A stretch of 64,000 bases of DNA from Ruegeria lacuscaerulensis (GCF_013033355.1 NZ_WQDY01000002.1:310001-374000); one strand, 5' to 3'. Positions 1-8,364 are shown, numbered from the stretch's first letter. The notes: generated by a model not told the origin, from the letters alone. Numbers and translations are program-made.

Positions 1-870
1 CAGCAGTTCAGCCACCATCGGATGGTGCTTGAAGCGCTGGAATTCCATGTAGGGATACAAGTGCGGGTTTTTATAGTTCAGGTGAACCACGAAACCGACA
101 TAGACCTGATTGTTTTCCAGGTGATAGATGAACGATCCGCCACCCGCGTTGCTGCCCAGTGGCCAGCCCATCGTGTGTGTGACTGAGCCTTCTTTGTGCT
201 TTGCCGGGTCGATCTCCCAGATTTCTTTCATGCCAACGCCGTATTTCTGCGGCTCTTTGCCCGCTGACAGGTCGTATTTGGCGATAACCTCTTTGGACAG
301 CGATCCACGCACACCTTCCGACAGGAAGACGTATTTGCCGTGCAGCTCCATCCCCGGCTCGGTGTTCGGACCATATGAGCCATCGGCTTCCAAACCAAAG
401 ACACCGGCCACCACGCCTTTGACTTCGCCATTTTCGCCGTAAACCAGATCGGAACAGGCCATACCTGGGAAGATTTCTACGCCCAGTTCTTCGGCCTGTT
501 CGGCCATCCAGCGGCAAACATTGCCCATCGACACGATGTAGTTACCGTGGTTGTTCATCAGCGGCGGCATCGGCCAGTTGGGGATGCGGATCTGACCGGC
601 CTCACCCAGCATATAGAAATTGTCTTCATGCACCTCTGTGTTCAGCGGCGCGCCCTTCTCTTTCCAGTCCGGGATCAAAGCATCCAGGCCGCAGGGATCA
701 AGCACCGCACCAGACAGAATGTGCGCCCCGACTTCCGAGCCCTTTTCCAGAACGACAACGTTCAGATCGGCATCCAGCTGTTTCAAACGGATGGCTGCAG
801 ACAGACCGGCCGGGCCTGCGCCCACGATCACCACATCGTATTCCATCGCTTCGCGTTCAATATCGGCCAT
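1..870 (-). CDS. Electron transfer flavoprotein-ubiquinone oxidoreductase, N-terminal part (runs off window)
   Basis: This is the first 290 residues of an ETF-QO, the membrane-associated flavin and iron-sulfur enzyme that passes electrons from electron-transfer flavoprotein to ubiquinone during fatty-acid and amino-acid oxidation. An FAD-binding Rossmann motif GAGPAG lies at residues 17-22, followed by the conserved stretch around EKGSEVGAHILSGAV. The ATG at 868-870 is the natural start, and a second Met at residue 9 is possible. The family is about 550 residues, so the C-terminal iron-sulfur half lies before base 1. It suits the acyl-CoA dehydrogenase encoded near 14 kb. Confidence 0.93.
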   Translation of the reverse strand, partial: MADIEREAMEYDVVIVGAGPAGLSAAIRLKQLDADLNVVVLEKGSEVGAHILSGAVLDPCGLDALIPDWKEKGAPLNTEVHEDNFYMLGEAGQIRIPNWPMPPLMNNHGNYIVSMGNVCRWMAEQAEELGVEIFPGMACSDLVYGENGEVKGVVAGVFGLEADGSYGPNTEPGMELHGKYVFLSEGVRGSLSKEVIAKYDLSAGKEPQKYGVGMKEIWEIDPAKHKEGSVTHTMGWPLGSNAGGGSFIYHLENNQVYVGFVVHLNYKNPHLYPYMEFQRFKHHPMVAELL

Positions 871-1006
871 CGCGGGCTCCTTAGCTAACTTTCCGAATTG
901 GCGCTTTGTGCACGTGCTCGGCGCAATTTTCTTTCCCTGCTGACTACATGTTCACCAAGTCCTTGGTCAATCAGAACACGGCGTAACAATGCCGCAATGC
1001 GGCAGA

Positions 1007-1477
1007 TCACGCGTCCGGGCTGTCCCCCAGCAGGTACCTGGGGCCACTTCCCTTTGACTTGGCCCGGTCATCCGGGTTGTAAAGCGCACATTTGGGCAAG
1101 CTCAGACAGCCGCAGCCAATGCATCCATCCAGATTGTCACGCAACCGCGTCAGCGTCTCGATTCGCTGATCCAGATGCGCGCGCAGCCCGACGCTGATCT
1201 TTTGCCAGTCTTTTGGTGTTGGCGTCCGATTGCCCGGCAGGCCCGACAACACCTGCCGAATTTCCGGCAGAGACAAACCAAACTGCTGGGCGATCATGAC
1301 AAAGCTCAGCCGCCGGATATCAGCGCGCTGATACCGCCGCTGCCCGCCCGCATTGCGCCACGGGGTGATCAACCCTTGCGCCTCATAGTAGCGAATGGCC
1401 GAAACCGCCAATCCCGTGCGCCGGGCCAAAGCGCCAATGGCCAGCCCCTCGGATAACGCCAACTTTTCCTCCAACAA
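1007..1477 (-). CDS. soxR: Redox-sensitive transcriptional activator SoxR
   Basis: This is a MerR-family [2Fe-2S] sensor, activated by redox-cycling compounds or oxidation. The N-terminal winged helix-turn-helix spans about residues 12-80, followed by a dimerisation helix and the cluster motif with C119, C122, C124 and C130. That spacing and numbering equal E. coli SoxR, which supports the TTG start at 1477 and 156 residues. The gene is divergent from the VOC gene at 1551, and the 73 bp between them holds a long-spacer promoter with a dyad, the expected SoxR site. There is no soxS next to it, as expected for an alphaproteobacterial SoxR acting directly on targets. Confidence 0.95.
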   Translation of the reverse strand: MLEEKLALSEGLAIGALARRTGLAVSAIRYYEAQGLITPWRNAGGQRRYQRADIRRLSFVMIAQQFGLSLPEIRQVLSGLPGNRTPTPKDWQKISVGLRAHLDQRIETLTRLRDNLDGCIGCGCLSLPKCALYNPDDRAKSKGSGPRYLLGDSPDA

Positions 1478-1482
1478 ATACC

Positions 1483-1513
1483 TTGACCTAAAGTTAGGTT
1501 TAGAAATTACAGT
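1483..1513 (+). promoter_or_regulatory. SoxR-type promoter with 19-bp spacer and internal dyad
   Basis: A -35 TTGACC (1483-1488) and a -10 TACAGT (1508-1513) are separated by exactly 19 bp, the over-long spacing typical of MerR/SoxR-activated promoters. Within it is the perfect inverted repeat ACCTAA-AG-TTAGGT (1486-1499). It points toward the VOC gene at 1551 and lies just upstream of soxR. Confidence 0.8.
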
Positions 1514-1550
1514 GAGTCGCGATACGCCTCAAGATGAAAAAGGAGATCCC

Positions 1551-1931
1551 ATGATGGCGACGCTTGAACACACCAACTTTACCGTCCGCGACCCTCAGGC
1601 CTCGGCCAAATGGATGCACGAAGTCTTTGGTTGGAAAACCCGCTGGGAAGGACCGGCCATCGCGGGCGGATATACGGTCCATGTGGGCAGCGCACACACA
1701 TATTTGGCGCTTTACGCGCCCAGCGATCCCAAACCATCACAAGAAAGCAGCTATGACATCGTTGGTGGGCTTAATCATGTTGGTGTTCTGGTCGAAGATA
1801 TCGACGAAACCGAAGCCCGCGTTATCAAGGCAGGATTCACGCCAACGTCGCATGCTGATTACGAACCGGGCAAAAGGTTCTATTTTGATGACGACAACGG
1901 GATCGAATTCGAGGTGATTAGCTACACGTAG
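1551..1931 (+). CDS. VOC family (glyoxalase/bleomycin resistance-like) protein, likely SoxR target
   Basis: This 126-residue single-domain vicinal-oxygen-chelate protein has beta-alpha-beta-beta-beta modules near residues 4-55 and 65-125. Possible metal ligands are the His in LEHTNF and in LNHVGV and the late Glu in GIEFEV. The family includes lyases, dioxygenases and drug-binding proteins, so the substrate cannot be read here. The start at 1551 follows AGGAG at 1541-1545. The gene is divergent from soxR and sits behind a 19-bp-spacer promoter, so I infer induction by redox-active compounds. Confidence 0.88.
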   Translation: MMATLEHTNFTVRDPQASAKWMHEVFGWKTRWEGPAIAGGYTVHVGSAHTYLALYAPSDPKPSQESSYDIVGGLNHVGVLVEDIDETEARVIKAGFTPTSHADYEPGKRFYFDDDNGIEFEVISYT

Positions 1932-1954
1932 GCTGTAATCCGCGTTGGCGTGAT

Positions 1955-2044
1955 TTAGCCCCCTTGCATTTCACGCGCCATTTGGGTCAGGTACTTGACG
2001 ACCCAATCATTCGCCCCGGCGCCAATCTCGTGCGGCGGGGCGAC
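1955..2044 (-). pseudogene. Possible C-terminal remnant of an unknown gene
   Basis: On the reverse strand an open stretch of 29 codons ends in TAA at 1955-1957 and begins right after an in-frame TGA at 2045-2047. Its end reads like a genuine protein C-terminus ([18 protein letters not shown]) but it has no credible start or upstream body. It lies in the 139 bp between the VOC gene and greA. I infer a decayed gene end, but chance coding is possible at this length. Confidence 0.25.
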
Positions 2045-2070
2045 TCAATTTATGCGTGGACGACGAGAAT

Positions 2071-2541
2071 ATGGAAAAGATTCCCATGACGCCTGCGGGC
2101 AATGCCGCGCTCGAGGCGGAGCTGAAAAACCTCAAATCCATCGAGCGCCCGGCGATCATCGAAGCCATCGCCTCGGCCCGAGAGCTGGGCGACCTGAAGG
2201 AAAACGCCGAGTATCACTCGGCGCGTGAAAAGCAGGGCTTTATCGAAGGCCGCATCAAAGAACTGGAAGGTATCTTGTCGCTGGCCGACGTGATCGACCC
2301 AGCAAAGCTGTCCGGTGCTGTGAAATTCGGCGCCAAGGTCACTTTGGTCGATGAGGACACTGACGAGGAAAAGACCTGGCAGATTGTGGGTGAATATGAG
2401 GCCAGTATCGAAAGTGGCCTGCTGAATATCAAATCTCCTATCGCCCGCGCCTTGATCGGCAAGGAAGAAGGTGACAGTGTCGAAGTCCGCACCCCTGGTG
2501 GTGTACGTTCCTATGAAATCCTGAGTATCGAGTACGCCTAA
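2071..2541 (+). CDS. greA: Transcription elongation factor GreA
   Basis: GreA rescues backtracked RNA polymerase by stimulating cleavage of the nascent RNA 3' end. The protein is 156 residues from ATG 2071, the usual length. The N-terminal coiled-coil carries the acidic loop region with [16 protein letters not shown], and the C-terminal FKBP-like domain ends in the typical R(S)YEIL motif. An upstream GTG at 2056 would add five residues (MDDEN) not typical of the family, so ATG 2071 is preferred. Confidence 0.96.
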   Translation: MEKIPMTPAGNAALEAELKNLKSIERPAIIEAIASARELGDLKENAEYHSAREKQGFIEGRIKELEGILSLADVIDPAKLSGAVKFGAKVTLVDEDTDEEKTWQIVGEYEASIESGLLNIKSPIARALIGKEEGDSVEVRTPGGVRSYEILSIEYA

Positions 2542-2555
2542 GCCAAGCGCCGACA

Positions 2556-3548
2556 ATGTCCGAGTCCACGCCAGAGCACGAAACCGAACGGCCCACACCG
2601 ATTGGTATGTATGACCGGCCAGCGGAACCCGCGTTGACCGAAATCGAAATCGCGTCCATCGTTCTCAGCCTTATCTGGCTGGTCGTGTCGGTCGTATTCC
2701 TAGTGTTGCCCGGCAAAATAGAAGGCGGCGGTTTCGTGGTAACGCTGCTGGCGGTTTTCATGCCGATTGCCATGATCTGGGTGGCAGCCACGGCACTGCG
2801 CGCCAGCCGTATCATGCGTGAAGAAAGCGCGCGGCTACAAAGTTCGATCGACGCGATTCGCAATGCGTTGATCGCTCAGCAGCAGCGCGCCTCCAGCGGC
2901 TATGAGCCCAATGTGTCCAAGAAACTGGACGAAATTGTCGAGACAGCCAAAAAGACAGAAAGTACCCTGGCCACGTTTTCCACGCATCGGACTCAGCCTG
3001 TTCGGGGCAAGACCCCGAATGCAAACGGCGACCAGACCACGCTGGAACTTGGAACACAGGCCGAAGACATCGCGCCTCCGCTTGGGACGGATGTGTTCAT
3101 CCGCGCCCTGAACTTCCCTGAAACGCAGGAAGACACCGAAGGGTTCAATGCCCTGAGGCTGGCGCTGAAAGACCGCAAGACCGCGCAGCTGGTGCAGGCG
3201 TCGCAGGATGTGCTGACCCTGCTCAGTCAGGAAGGCATCTACATGGATGACCTGCGCCCCGACATGGCGCGTCCGGAAATCTGGCGGCAATTTGCGCAAG
3301 GATCACGCGGGCGTGCCGTGGCTGCTTTGGGCGGCATAAGGGACCGTTCGTCACTGGCGCTGACGTCAGCCCGGATGAAGCAGGATCCCATCTTCCGCGA
3401 TGCCGCGCACCACTTTCTGCGCCGGTTCGACCACATGATCATCGAGTTCGAGCCCGAGGCCAGCGATGCCGACTTGACCGCGCTTGGCGACACGCGCACC
3501 GCGCGGGCGTTCATGTTGTTGGGTCGAGTGGCTGGAACCTTCGATTAA
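2556..3548 (+). CDS. Conserved hypothetical membrane protein
   Basis: This is a 330-residue protein I cannot name. After a polar 30-residue N-terminus come two hydrophobic helices (about residues 34-54 and 60-82), then a helical segment likely to form a coiled coil (about 85-135) and a 150-residue soluble C-terminal domain without a recognisable motif. It begins 14 bp after greA and may be co-transcribed. Its stop overlaps the convergent moeA stop by 4 bp. The layout suggests an inner-membrane protein with a large cytoplasmic tail. Confidence 0.8.
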   Translation: MSESTPEHETERPTPIGMYDRPAEPALTEIEIASIVLSLIWLVVSVVFLVLPGKIEGGGFVVTLLAVFMPIAMIWVAATALRASRIMREESARLQSSIDAIRNALIAQQQRASSGYEPNVSKKLDEIVETAKKTESTLATFSTHRTQPVRGKTPNANGDQTTLELGTQAEDIAPPLGTDVFIRALNFPETQEDTEGFNALRLALKDRKTAQLVQASQDVLTLLSQEGIYMDDLRPDMARPEIWRQFAQGSRGRAVAALGGIRDRSSLALTSARMKQDPIFRDAAHHFLRRFDHMIIEFEPEASDADLTALGDTRTARAFMLLGRVAGTFD

Positions 3549-4813
3549 AGATCAAAGCTGCCGTAGGGGATGAACCGGACCATGTCGCCCGGTTTGATAT
3601 GGCACGCGCCATCCCCAATCTCGACCAGCCCTTCAGCCCAGCTTAGCCCACTGATCCGACCTGAGCCCTCGGAGGCGAACACCTCAGCCCGGCCATCACG
3701 GATGCGGGCGCGCAGATACTCGCGGCGGCCCGGTTTCTTACGCTTTTCAAACGCGGCGGGCAGGTCAAAGCCTTGAGGGGTCGACCAACCCTCGCCCGCC
3801 ATCAGGCCCAAGGCCGGGCGCGCAAAGATCAGCGTGCAAACCAACGCGGCCACCGGGTTTCCGGGTAGGCCGAACACAGGCGTTCCGTCCCACATCCCAA
3901 GCGCCAGAGGGCGACCGGGTTTCAACGCAATCCGCCATTCCTGCATCGCCCCTGCCTGCCGCAACAGGGCCGAGACATGGTCCTCATCCCCGGCAGACGC
4001 GCCGCCACTGGTCAGGATCACATCCGCGCGTACAGCGGCTTGGTTCAGACAAGTCCGCAACGCCTCGCGGTCGTCGGGCACCCGGCCCATATCTACCACC
4101 TCAAACACCATGCGTTCCAACAAGGACAACAGCATCGGACGGTTGGCATCGTAAATCTGGCCCGGCCCGGCGGATTCACCGGGTTCGACCAGTTCATCCC
4201 CCGTGGACAGAACCGCCACGCGCAGCACTTTGCGCACCGGAACCTCGGCCAGACCGGTGGCCGACAATAGCGCCAGATCAGCCGGGGTCAGGCGACGTCC
4301 GGCGGGCAGAATCGCGTCGCCCTCAGCCACATCCTCGCCTGCCTTGCGGGTATTTGCGCCGCGTTTCAGCGGCCCGTGAAAAGCGATGTGGCCGTCCTGA
4401 ACGGTCACGTCCTCCTCCAGAATGACTGTATCCACGCCCGCAGGCAGTGCCGCCCCGGTCAAAACACGCAACGCATGGCCTTCGGGCACAGTGCCATCAA
4501 ACGGTATCCCAGCCGCCGCGCGCCCCGGATGCAGCGGCATCACCTGCGGGCCGTCAAGTGCGACCCCGGCAAAGCCATAGCCATCCACCGCCGTATTGGG
4601 CTGCGGCGGATTCGAACGTTGGGCGATAACCTCCTGCGCCAGAATACGCCCGCCGGTGGCCTGCACCAAAGGCACGGTTTCCACGCCTGCAACCACGGTC
4701 AGCCGGTCGCGCAACAGGGCCAGCGCATCTTCGACCGGGGTCCAGTTCACCCCGGCGGGCAAGGCAAAACAATCGTTGCGCAGGGGTGGGGGCGCAATGT
4801 CGGGTTTGGTCAT
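3545..4813 (-). CDS. moeA: Molybdopterin molybdenumtransferase MoeA
   Basis: MoeA inserts molybdate into adenylylated molybdopterin, the late step of molybdenum-cofactor synthesis. The protein is 422 residues, near the usual 400-410. Visible are the substrate loop VDGYG (76-80), the MogA-like domain with STGDEL (203-208), TSGGASAGDEDHV (268-280) and the PGNPVA loop, and a C-terminal beta-barrel domain IV. Its start overlaps the mobB stop by four bases (ATGA). It is the last gene of the reverse-strand operon fdhD, unknown membrane gene, mobA, mobB, moeA. Confidence 0.95.
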   Translation of the reverse strand: MTKPDIAPPPLRNDCFALPAGVNWTPVEDALALLRDRLTVVAGVETVPLVQATGGRILAQEVIAQRSNPPQPNTAVDGYGFAGVALDGPQVMPLHPGRAAAGIPFDGTVPEGHALRVLTGAALPAGVDTVILEEDVTVQDGHIAFHGPLKRGANTRKAGEDVAEGDAILPAGRRLTPADLALLSATGLAEVPVRKVLRVAVLSTGDELVEPGESAGPGQIYDANRPMLLSLLERMVFEVVDMGRVPDDREALRTCLNQAAVRADVILTSGGASAGDEDHVSALLRQAGAMQEWRIALKPGRPLALGMWDGTPVFGLPGNPVAALVCTLIFARPALGLMAGEGWSTPQGFDLPAAFEKRKKPGRREYLRARIRDGRAEVFASEGSGRISGLSWAEGLVEIGDGACHIKPGDMVRFIPYGSFDL

Positions 4814-5301
4814 AGCCCCACCTCTCGCAAGATGAAATCGGCAATCGCCGCTGTGTCGTTCAGGTCGAAAACCGGTTGCTCTACGCTTAGCGGCGTGTCG
4901 CTGGCCACGGCGCGGATCGTCGGGTTTTCGGGGGCCATCAGCGCGTTTCCGGCCTCGGCCCGGAACGCCTCGATCTTTGGATGGCCTTCTCGCTTGAACC
5001 CTTCGATCAGCACCAGATCGACCGGAGTCAGGCGGGCCAAAAGGTCGTCTATCGAAGGCTCGGGCGCGCCGCGCAGTTCTTGCATGATGGCGACACGCTG
5101 ACCCGAGACCAGCAGCACCTCGGACGCGCCTGCCGTGCGGTGGCGATAGCTGTCAGTACCGGGCTGATCCACATCAACGCTGTGATGCGCATGCTTAAGG
5201 GTCGAGACAGTAAACCCCCGTCCGGTGATTTCTGCCACCAGACGCTCCATCAGACCAGTCTTGCCGGCGTTTTTCCAGCCGGTGACGCCGTAAGCCCTCA
5301 T
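4810..5301 (-). CDS. mobB: Molybdopterin-guanine dinucleotide biosynthesis protein MobB
   Basis: This is a 163-residue P-loop GTP-binding protein that assists MobA in attaching GMP to molybdenum cofactor. The Walker A motif GWKNAGKT is at residues 8-15. The conserved KHAHH segment and the DLVLIEGFKREGHPKIE block follow, typical of MobB. It overlaps mobA by ATGA at its start and moeA by ATGA at its end, so the three genes are probably translationally coupled. Confidence 0.94.
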   Translation of the reverse strand: MRAYGVTGWKNAGKTGLMERLVAEITGRGFTVSTLKHAHHSVDVDQPGTDSYRHRTAGASEVLLVSGQRVAIMQELRGAPEPSIDDLLARLTPVDLVLIEGFKREGHPKIEAFRAEAGNALMAPENPTIRAVASDTPLSVEQPVFDLNDTAAIADFILREVGL

Positions 5302-5942
5302 GCCTGCTCCAGCAGCTGTTCGGCCCGCGCGAGATCGTCGGGCGTGTTGACGTTAAAGAACGGATCAAACGGCTCGGCGGGGAACAGCGCCTCGCGCCCG
5401 TCGTGCTGGTCGGTCCAGATCACCACCTTGCGCAAACCGTCCTGCAGCGCCGCCCGCAGATCATCGCGCAGCGCCACGGGCCATAGACCAAAGGTCGGGT
5501 GCCGGTTGATGCGTTTGCCCCCGCCGGATTTCAGCATTTCGTCCCCCCTGCGCGGCGTGGTGGCCAGCACGAGCGGGTGGGTCTGGCCCTGCGCAGCCTC
5601 GGTCAATCGCGTCACCAGATCACGGGGGAAAAACGGCGTGTCGGCAGCGGCGGTGATGATAGAGTCCGCGCCTTGTGTCGCCGCCCAGTCCAAGCCCGCC
5701 AGCACCCCGGCCAGAGGGCCCGCGAAGCCGTCAATCGTATCCGGCAGGATCGGCAGGTTCAGATCGGCAAACCGCTCAGGATCACCATTTGCGTTCAAGG
5801 CCAGCCCGCCCACCTGAGGCGCAAGCCGGTCGATCACATGCGCCATCAGGCTCTGCCCGCCGATGCGCAGCAGCCCTTTGTCGCCGCCACCCATCCGGGT
5901 CGCCAGTCCTCCGGCGAGGATAACTCCGAGGGGTTTGGTCAT
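5298..5942 (-). CDS. mobA: Molybdenum cofactor guanylyltransferase MobA
   Basis: MobA transfers GMP from GTP to molybdenum cofactor, making the bis-MGD form used by DMSO-reductase-family enzymes such as formate dehydrogenase. The nucleotide-binding signature is LAGGLATRMGGGDK (residues 9-22). It is 214 residues from ATG 5942. The reading frame stays open further upstream (Met near 6035), but that part lies in the preceding gene and lacks the family start. ATGA overlaps both neighbours. Its position in one operon with fdhD fits formate dehydrogenase maturation. Confidence 0.94.
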   Translation of the reverse strand: MTKPLGVILAGGLATRMGGGDKGLLRIGGQSLMAHVIDRLAPQVGGLALNANGDPERFADLNLPILPDTIDGFAGPLAGVLAGLDWAATQGADSIITAAADTPFFPRDLVTRLTEAAQGQTHPLVLATTPRRGDEMLKSGGGKRINRHPTFGLWPVALRDDLRAALQDGLRKVVIWTDQHDGREALFPAEPFDPFFNVNTPDDLARAEQLLEQA

Positions 5943-6385
5943 GTCGCTAGTCCTTTCACAGCGGGCCAGTTCGGAGTCCGAACAAAGGTTACGACCGCGA
6001 ACAAAACCAGAAGGCCAGCCAACCAGAACGACCAAACGCTGGCGATCAGAAAGACAGAGAGGAATATAGCCAAATTATTTAGCCGGTATCGCCGCGCCGC
6101 GGTTAAGGTCGGCCTATCCAGCCCTTTCAACGCGGGCAATCCCCAAAACAAAACACGCAGACGCGTCGACTTTCGCCGTGTCGGGTTCCCAGACACCCGA
6201 GAAGCTGCGATCAAGTCAGTCAGAGCGCCCCACCCAAGCTGATCCAGTACTTCGTCGGGAAAGGCTCCAAGCGCCATATCCATCGCCAGTTCATCCGCAT
6301 ATTGGAATTTAATGGAATAGAGCGTTGTGACACAGAGAACCGGGAGGACAAACAACGCCTCCATACCTGCGAGTATTTCAATCAT
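5939..6385 (-). CDS. Unknown membrane protein embedded in the Moco/fdhD operon
   Basis: A 148-residue protein without a family I recognise. A hydrophobic helix at about residues 7-26 and two more in the C-terminal third (about 105-140) flank a polar, Arg-rich middle, so it is probably an inner-membrane protein with a cytoplasmic loop. It overlaps fdhD upstream and mobA downstream by four bases each, so it is expressed with molybdenum-cofactor genes. A role in formate dehydrogenase or cofactor handling is an inference from that position only. Confidence 0.75.
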   Translation of the reverse strand: MIEILAGMEALFVLPVLCVTTLYSIKFQYADELAMDMALGAFPDEVLDQLGWGALTDLIAASRVSGNPTRRKSTRLRVLFWGLPALKGLDRPTLTAARRYRLNNLAIFLSVFLIASVWSFWLAGLLVLFAVVTFVRTPNWPAVKGLAT

Positions 6386-7320
6386 CCCGCACTCTTCCTG
6401 CGATGTTTCTTATCCTCGACCGCCACGCTGGCCGGGTCGATATCGCGCAGCAGGCGGTCCTCGCCCGCCAGGCACACGAAACGTTGTCCGCGCATTCGGC
6501 CGATCAGGGTCAGGCCGACTTCGCGCGCGATCTCGACGCCCCACGCCGTAAACCCGGACCGAGACGCCAATACCGGGATACCCATCATCGCCGTTTTGAT
6601 CACCATCTCGGACGTCAAACGGCCCGTCGTATAGAGGATCTTGTCCCCAGCCTCTGCACCCTCGGACAGCATCCAGCCCGCGATTTTGTCGACTGCGTTG
6701 TGACGACCCACGTCTTCCATATAGACCAGAGGGCGATTTTCGTGGCACAGAACCGTGCCGTGAATCGCCCCGGCTTCAAGGTACAATGACGGCGTGCGGT
6801 TGATCTTGGCGGCCAAATCATACAGCCACGAGGTACGAACCTGCACCTGTGGCAGGCGCACGTCCTCAAGCCCCTCCATCATGTCGCCAAAGACCGTGCC
6901 CACGGCGCAGCCGCTGGTGCGGGTCTTTTTCTTGAGCTTGTCCTCATACGAGGTTTCACGCGCCGTGCGCACGACCACGGTTTCCAGATCATTGTCACAA
7001 TCAACGCGGGTGATTTCATCATCCGCCAGCAGCATCCCCTGATTGCGAAGGAACCCCAGCGCCAGATATTCGGGGTAGTCGCCAATGGTCATCGCCGTCA
7101 CGATTTCCTGCGAGTTGAGGAAAATGGTCAGCGGCCGCTCCTCAACCACCGAGATATGGCTGACCTCACCATTCTGGTCCACGCCCTCAACCGCGCGGGT
7201 CAGGCCGACCGCGCCGGGATCGGGGGCGATGATGTAGTCCGAAAGATCGAGTTCCGTGGCCAATTGCAACCCCTTCGTAAGACAGATACTGCTGCGGGCA
7301 TCACCATAGGATTTAGCCAT
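6382..7320 (-). CDS. fdhD: Formate dehydrogenase accessory sulfurtransferase FdhD
   Basis: FdhD relays sulfur from IscS to the bis-MGD cofactor of formate dehydrogenase. At 312 residues from ATG 7320 it is a little longer than E. coli FdhD. Conserved blocks include EERPLTIFLN, the cysteine loop TSGCAVG, VYMEDVGRHNAVDKI and TTGRLTSEMV. In the loop only C138 is present; the second Cys of the CxxC found in E. coli is absent. A TTG at 7338 could add six residues. The 5' end overlaps the divergent azlC start. No formate dehydrogenase structural genes lie in the window. Confidence 0.92.
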   Translation of the reverse strand: MAKSYGDARSSICLTKGLQLATELDLSDYIIAPDPGAVGLTRAVEGVDQNGEVSHISVVEERPLTIFLNSQEIVTAMTIGDYPEYLALGFLRNQGMLLADDEITRVDCDNDLETVVVRTARETSYEDKLKKKTRTSGCAVGTVFGDMMEGLEDVRLPQVQVRTSWLYDLAAKINRTPSLYLEAGAIHGTVLCHENRPLVYMEDVGRHNAVDKIAGWMLSEGAEAGDKILYTTGRLTSEMVIKTAMMGIPVLASRSGFTAWGVEIAREVGLTLIGRMRGQRFVCLAGEDRLLRDIDPASVAVEDKKHRRKSAG

Positions 7321-8035
7321 GGCAGACACCACATCCAAGTCTTACTTCTGGAAGGGTTTTCGCGACGGGACGCCGTTCATCTTTGTGGCGATCCCCTTCG
7401 GCACCCTGTTCGGCGTCTTCGCGACCGAAGCCGGGCTGAACCTGTTGCAAACCATGACGCTGACCGCGACCGTCTTTGCCGGGGCGGCGCAGTTTGCCGC
7501 GCTGCAACTGCTGCAGGACCAGACGCCGACGGCAATCATCCTGATCTCGGCTTTGGCGGTGAACCTGCGGATGGCGATGTATTCCGCCTCGCTGACGCCC
7601 TTTCTGGGGGCCGCGCCGATGTGGCAGAGGGCATTCGCGGCCTATCTGACCGTGGATCAATCCTATGCCAGCTCGATCATCCAGTTCGAAAAACAGCCCG
7701 ACATGAGCGTGCCGCAGCGAATGGCCTATTTCGTGGGCTCAGTTACGCCGATCACGCCGTTGTGGATCTTGGCGACCTATCTGGGGGCAGTGCTGGGCAC
7801 GCGTATTCCTGAAAGCTGGGCGCTGGATTTTGCCTTGCCGATCACCTTTCTGGCCATGATCGGGCCGATGATGCGAACCTTACCGCACGTGGTCGCGGCC
7901 CTTGTTGCCATCGTCGTGTCGCTGTTCACCGTCGGCGTCCCCTATAACCTTGGCCTGCTGATCGCCGGATGCGCGGGCATGATCGCAGGCGCTCAGGCCG
8001 AACTCATCGCTGAGCGCAGAAAGGCCCGGACATGA
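7319..8035 (+). CDS. azlC: Branched-chain amino acid exporter large subunit AzlC
   Basis: This is a 238-residue integral membrane protein of the AzlC family, which with AzlD exports branched-chain amino acids (LIV-E). Several hydrophobic helices are evident, including the family-typical PFGTLFGVFATEAG near the N-terminus and the AAQFAALQLL segment. AGGA at 7308-7311 lies 7 nt before ATG 7319, fixing the start. That ATG interlocks with the fdhD start on the other strand. The stop overlaps azlD by ATGA. Confidence 0.92.
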   Translation: MADTTSKSYFWKGFRDGTPFIFVAIPFGTLFGVFATEAGLNLLQTMTLTATVFAGAAQFAALQLLQDQTPTAIILISALAVNLRMAMYSASLTPFLGAAPMWQRAFAAYLTVDQSYASSIIQFEKQPDMSVPQRMAYFVGSVTPITPLWILATYLGAVLGTRIPESWALDFALPITFLAMIGPMMRTLPHVVAALVAIVVSLFTVGVPYNLGLLIAGCAGMIAGAQAELIAERRKART

Positions 8036-8364
8036 CCCCGCCAGATCCCGTTACCGTCTGGACCATTATCATCGGACTGGCGATCGGCAGCTATGGGCTG
8101 CGCTTTGTCTTTATAGGATTGGTCGGAGACCGACCGATGCCCCCCTGGCTGCTGCGCCATCTACGCTATACAGCCGTGGCGATCATCCCTGCGCTGATTG
8201 CGCCGCTGGTGGTCTGGCCAACCGCGACCGAAGGCCAGCCGGACATACCGCGCATGTCGGCTGCGGCGGTCTCAGTGGCCGTGGGGCTTTGGACCAAGAA
8301 CGTGATCGCCGCGATTTTCAGCGGGGCCGGAACCCTTTACGGATTGCTGTATCTACTGGGCTAG
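8032..8364 (+). CDS. azlD: AzlD family small membrane subunit
   Basis: The partner of AzlC is 110 residues long with about four hydrophobic segments. The conserved block around LRHLRYTAVAIIPALIAP is typical of AzlD. Its ATG overlaps the azlC stop (ATGA), which suggests coupled translation and 1:1 production. Its 3' end overlaps the convergent lipoprotein gene by 12 bp. Confidence 0.9.
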   Translation: MTPPDPVTVWTIIIGLAIGSYGLRFVFIGLVGDRPMPPWLLRHLRYTAVAIIPALIAPLVVWPTATEGQPDIPRMSAAAVSVAVGLWTKNVIAAIFSGAGTLYGLLYLLG

